From positions 1 to 5,873 of the forward strand of contig DCHS01000030.1 in assembly GCA_002314875.1 (NCBI GenBank): a DNA stretch of 5,873 nt, written 5' to 3'. Positions 4,189 through 5,873 of this stretch are shown piece after piece. Source of the stretch: Prevotellaceae bacterium UBA1746. GTDB taxonomy: Bacteria > Bacteroidota > Bacteroidia > Bacteroidales > Bacteroidaceae. Each line of letters starts with the position of its first letter. The stretch's first letter is position 1. A program made the translations under genes and the position numbers. Below the pieces are notes generated by a model. It searched no databases. It saw only the letters and a list, made by a program, of their open reading frames with translations, and had not been told where the DNA came from.

Positions 4189-5873
4189 ATGAATCGTCCC
4201 TTTGATGTTCTAAAGAATCAGCACGAGAATCTGCACCTTGATTCTCGTGCTGATTTGGGACGCACAGAACTTAACAATGAACAAACAAAAGCATACGAAC
4301 CGGAAAGCGCTTCAGACTTTTTTGCAGAACTTGAAAATGCACTGACTCTATTGCCGGATTATACGAAGGTTTATGATGCGTTCAACAGGGTATTTATCCG
4401 ATGCGTCAATCAACGTATTGCAGATACTCAGCTGAATTTCGGCGGTACCTTTGCCAAAGTTGATTATTTGCTGAAGGAACTCAAAGCCTCCAACAGTCTC
4501 ACCCGTAACATCAATGACACCCGAATTTTCCTTCGCAAGCGTCATGAGATACTTCTAGACGAAAAAGAACAGCGTTGGCGCAAGGATTTGAGAAACATCT
4601 GCGAATTCATCTCCTTTATATATTATAGTGAGGTGAGTGCAGCACTTCGGTCTCAATGGAAATCAACGGAGGAAAGGCAGACAGAGGCAACAGAACATGT
4701 TTCCCCCGAACTTGCCAAGGTTCAAACCATCAGGATGATTGTTTCGCATTGGGATGCAGAACAGGTTTATGGAACCAGCGATAACGGTGCATCTCTCGTT
4801 GTCAATTATATCAAAAACCATACCTACGATTTCGACTGGTCCTATCTGCGCACGATGTTTTACAAGAATGCGCAGTTGAACCTCGTGCGTCCTCGTGAGA
4901 TTGACGGCGTCTATTTCCCCGAACTCATTATCTTTGAGCCCGACTACCTCGTCGACATCTCAACCGTTGCCAATTGCTTTACCGATCATGGTGACTCTGC
5001 TTTCAACAGCCTAATCAACAAACTGAAACCTTCTGTAAATAGTGAGGCCATCGTTCTTGGTAATTTTGCCGGTCAACTTCTTGATGAAGAAATCCACCAA
5101 CTTTCTGATTCCCATTCCTATCAAGACAGCGTAAAGGACTTTTTCAAGGATAATTCCATTGCTTTGGCAACGACTGAGATTAGTACAGATTTCCACAAGA
5201 ATGCTCTCGCTCAGAAAAAGAACATTCACCGCGCCATTCATGAAACACTGCCGCAATATGTGACTGGATTCAATTCACGGGAGGGTATCGTTGAGCCTTC
5301 TTTCTTCTCGGAGATGCTCGGTCTGCAAGGTCGAATGGACTATTTGCAGTTAGACTTCAAGGTGCTCATGGAACAGAAGTCTGGAAAAGGAGCCTATTTT
5401 CGCGGTGATGACTTAACGACACCTCATGCCAAAGAGTCAAACTACGTCCAGCTGCTTCTCTATATGCTCCTCATCCGCTATAACCACAGCGAGATATACG
5501 AGAAGATAAAGAACGACTTCCATGCTTTTCTGCTTTATTCAAAATACCAGAATGCGCTGTGCCTGATGTCTTGGGCTCCAGAGCTGACTTTCCGTGCTTT
5601 CAAGGTAAGAAACGGAATTGCCTGGTCAGAACTTCTCTACACGACAGAGGAGGGGATTAATATATTGAATTCTCTGTCTGCCGACCAACTGAATACGAAT
5701 AAAGTGAATGGTCCTCTTTGGGAACGATATACAAAGCCACAGCTCGATGAGTTCTTTTCTCAAATCCACAATGCATCAGCACTCGAGCAAGCTTACTATT
5801 TCCGTTTCCTTACGTTCATCGCCAAAGAACATTCGTTAGCGAAATTAGGGAATAAGACAAAAGAAAATTCAGG
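4189..5873 (+). CDS. RecB/Cas4/Dna2-like nuclease, N-terminal part
   Basis: An open frame of 561 codons runs from ATG 4189 to the window edge without a stop, so the gene is partial at its 3' end. A PD-(D/E)XK nuclease core of the RecB/Cas4/Dna2 type is visible: LGNFAGQLLDEEIH (290-303), then LGLQGRMD with D384, MEQK with E395 and K397, and Q421-x3-Y425. These are the metal-binding and catalytic positions of this group. HAFLLYSKY (445-453) follows, as I recall from large Bacteroidota proteins in which this nuclease precedes an SF1 Dna2-like helicase. The helicase would lie beyond the window and is not seen here. Four cysteines (C72, C138, C263, C458) do not form the clustered Fe-S arrangement of Cas4 or Dna2. 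Residues 1-280 are mostly helical-looking and unassigned. The likely role is DNA end or flap processing in repair. Confidence 0.8.
   Translation, partial: MNRPFDVLKNQHENLHLDSRADLGRTELNNEQTKAYEPESASDFFAELENALTLLPDYTKVYDAFNRVFIRCVNQRIADTQLNFGGTFAKVDYLLKELKASNSLTRNINDTRIFLRKRHEILLDEKEQRWRKDLRNICEFISFIYYSEVSAALRSQWKSTEERQTEATEHVSPELAKVQTIRMIVSHWDAEQVYGTSDNGASLVVNYIKNHTYDFDWSYLRTMFYKNAQLNLVRPREIDGVYFPELIIFEPDYLVDISTVANCFTDHGDSAFNSLINKLKPSVNSEAIVLGNFAGQLLDEEIHQLSDSHSYQDSVKDFFKDNSIALATTEISTDFHKNALAQKKNIHRAIHETLPQYVTGFNSREGIVEPSFFSEMLGLQGRMDYLQLDFKVLMEQKSGKGAYFRGDDLTTPHAKESNYVQLLLYMLLIRYNHSEIYEKIKNDFHAFLLYSKYQNALCLMSWAPELTFRAFKVRNGIAWSELLYTTEEGINILNSLSADQLNTNKVNGPLWERYTKPQLDEFFSQIHNASALEQAYYFRFLTFIAKEHSLAKLGNKTKENS
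4195..4262 (+). promoter_or_regulatory. Strong hairpin at start of nuclease gene
   Basis: AATCAGCACGAGAATC (4216-4231) and GATTCTCGTGCTGATT (4240-4255) are perfect reverse complements around an 8-base loop (TGCACCTT). An outer pair, CGTCCC (4195-4200) and GGGACG (4257-4262), extends the structure with a 15-base bulge on the left and one base on the right. The outer arm begins three bases after the start codon; the main stem covers codons 10-22. No T-run follows on either strand, so it is not a standard intrinsic terminator. In RNA it should hinder initiation, and ribosomes finishing the SDR gene 11 bases upstream could open it. Structure is seen; function is inferred. Confidence 0.6.

Noticed and set aside
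4216..4255. Hairpin as an intrinsic terminator of the SDR transcript
   Set aside because: Neither strand has a T-run after the stem, and the structure lies inside an open frame that continues with clear nuclease motifs.

Overview
The window looks like chromosomal DNA from a Bacteroidota bacterium, most likely Prevotella or a close relative. Three start-site regions carry the Bacteroidota promoter pattern (TTG/TTTG, a 20-base gap, then TAnnTTTG). The genes lack Shine-Dalgarno sequences, and a small secreted protein resembles the DUF3836 family typical of Bacteroides and Prevotella. The genus is an inference.

Left part (1-826): AT-rich non-coding DNA with short direct repeats and a GACAAAA-type tandem tract. 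A consensus promoter (411-442) and a roughly 120-base leader follow, ending in four ATAAAC copies at an exact 9-base period. The leader runs into a 47-codon reading frame (570-712) whose first ~23 residues resemble the N-terminus of Bacteroidales HU-like DNA-binding proteins before the similarity stops. I read it as a truncated remnant or an unrecognised short protein. A probable leftward terminator lies at 711-735.

Middle (827-1663): a leftward gene for a 139-residue secreted DUF3836-like protein, with a long leader holding a possible 25-codon upstream frame. It is separated by about 420 bases from a rightward operon. The two divergent transcripts each have a consensus promoter.

Right part (1664-5873): five tightly packed rightward genes. 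They are an EamA/DMT-family membrane transporter, a Bcp/PrxQ peroxiredoxin, a DNPH1/Rcl-like 2'-deoxynucleoside 5'-phosphate N-hydrolase, a short-chain dehydrogenase, and the first 561 codons of a large protein with a RecB/Cas4/Dna2-type PD-(D/E)XK nuclease domain, cut by the window edge. Spacings of 7, 15, -4 and 11 bases indicate one transcript. The set combines peroxide removal, deoxynucleotide-pool cleaning and DNA processing, which may be a shared theme or ordinary housekeeping co-location.

The most striking non-gene signal is a perfect 16-bp inverted repeat with an 8-base loop at codons 10-22 of the nuclease gene. A further 6-bp outer arm begins 3 bases after the start codon. It lacks a U-tract and could control translation of that gene.
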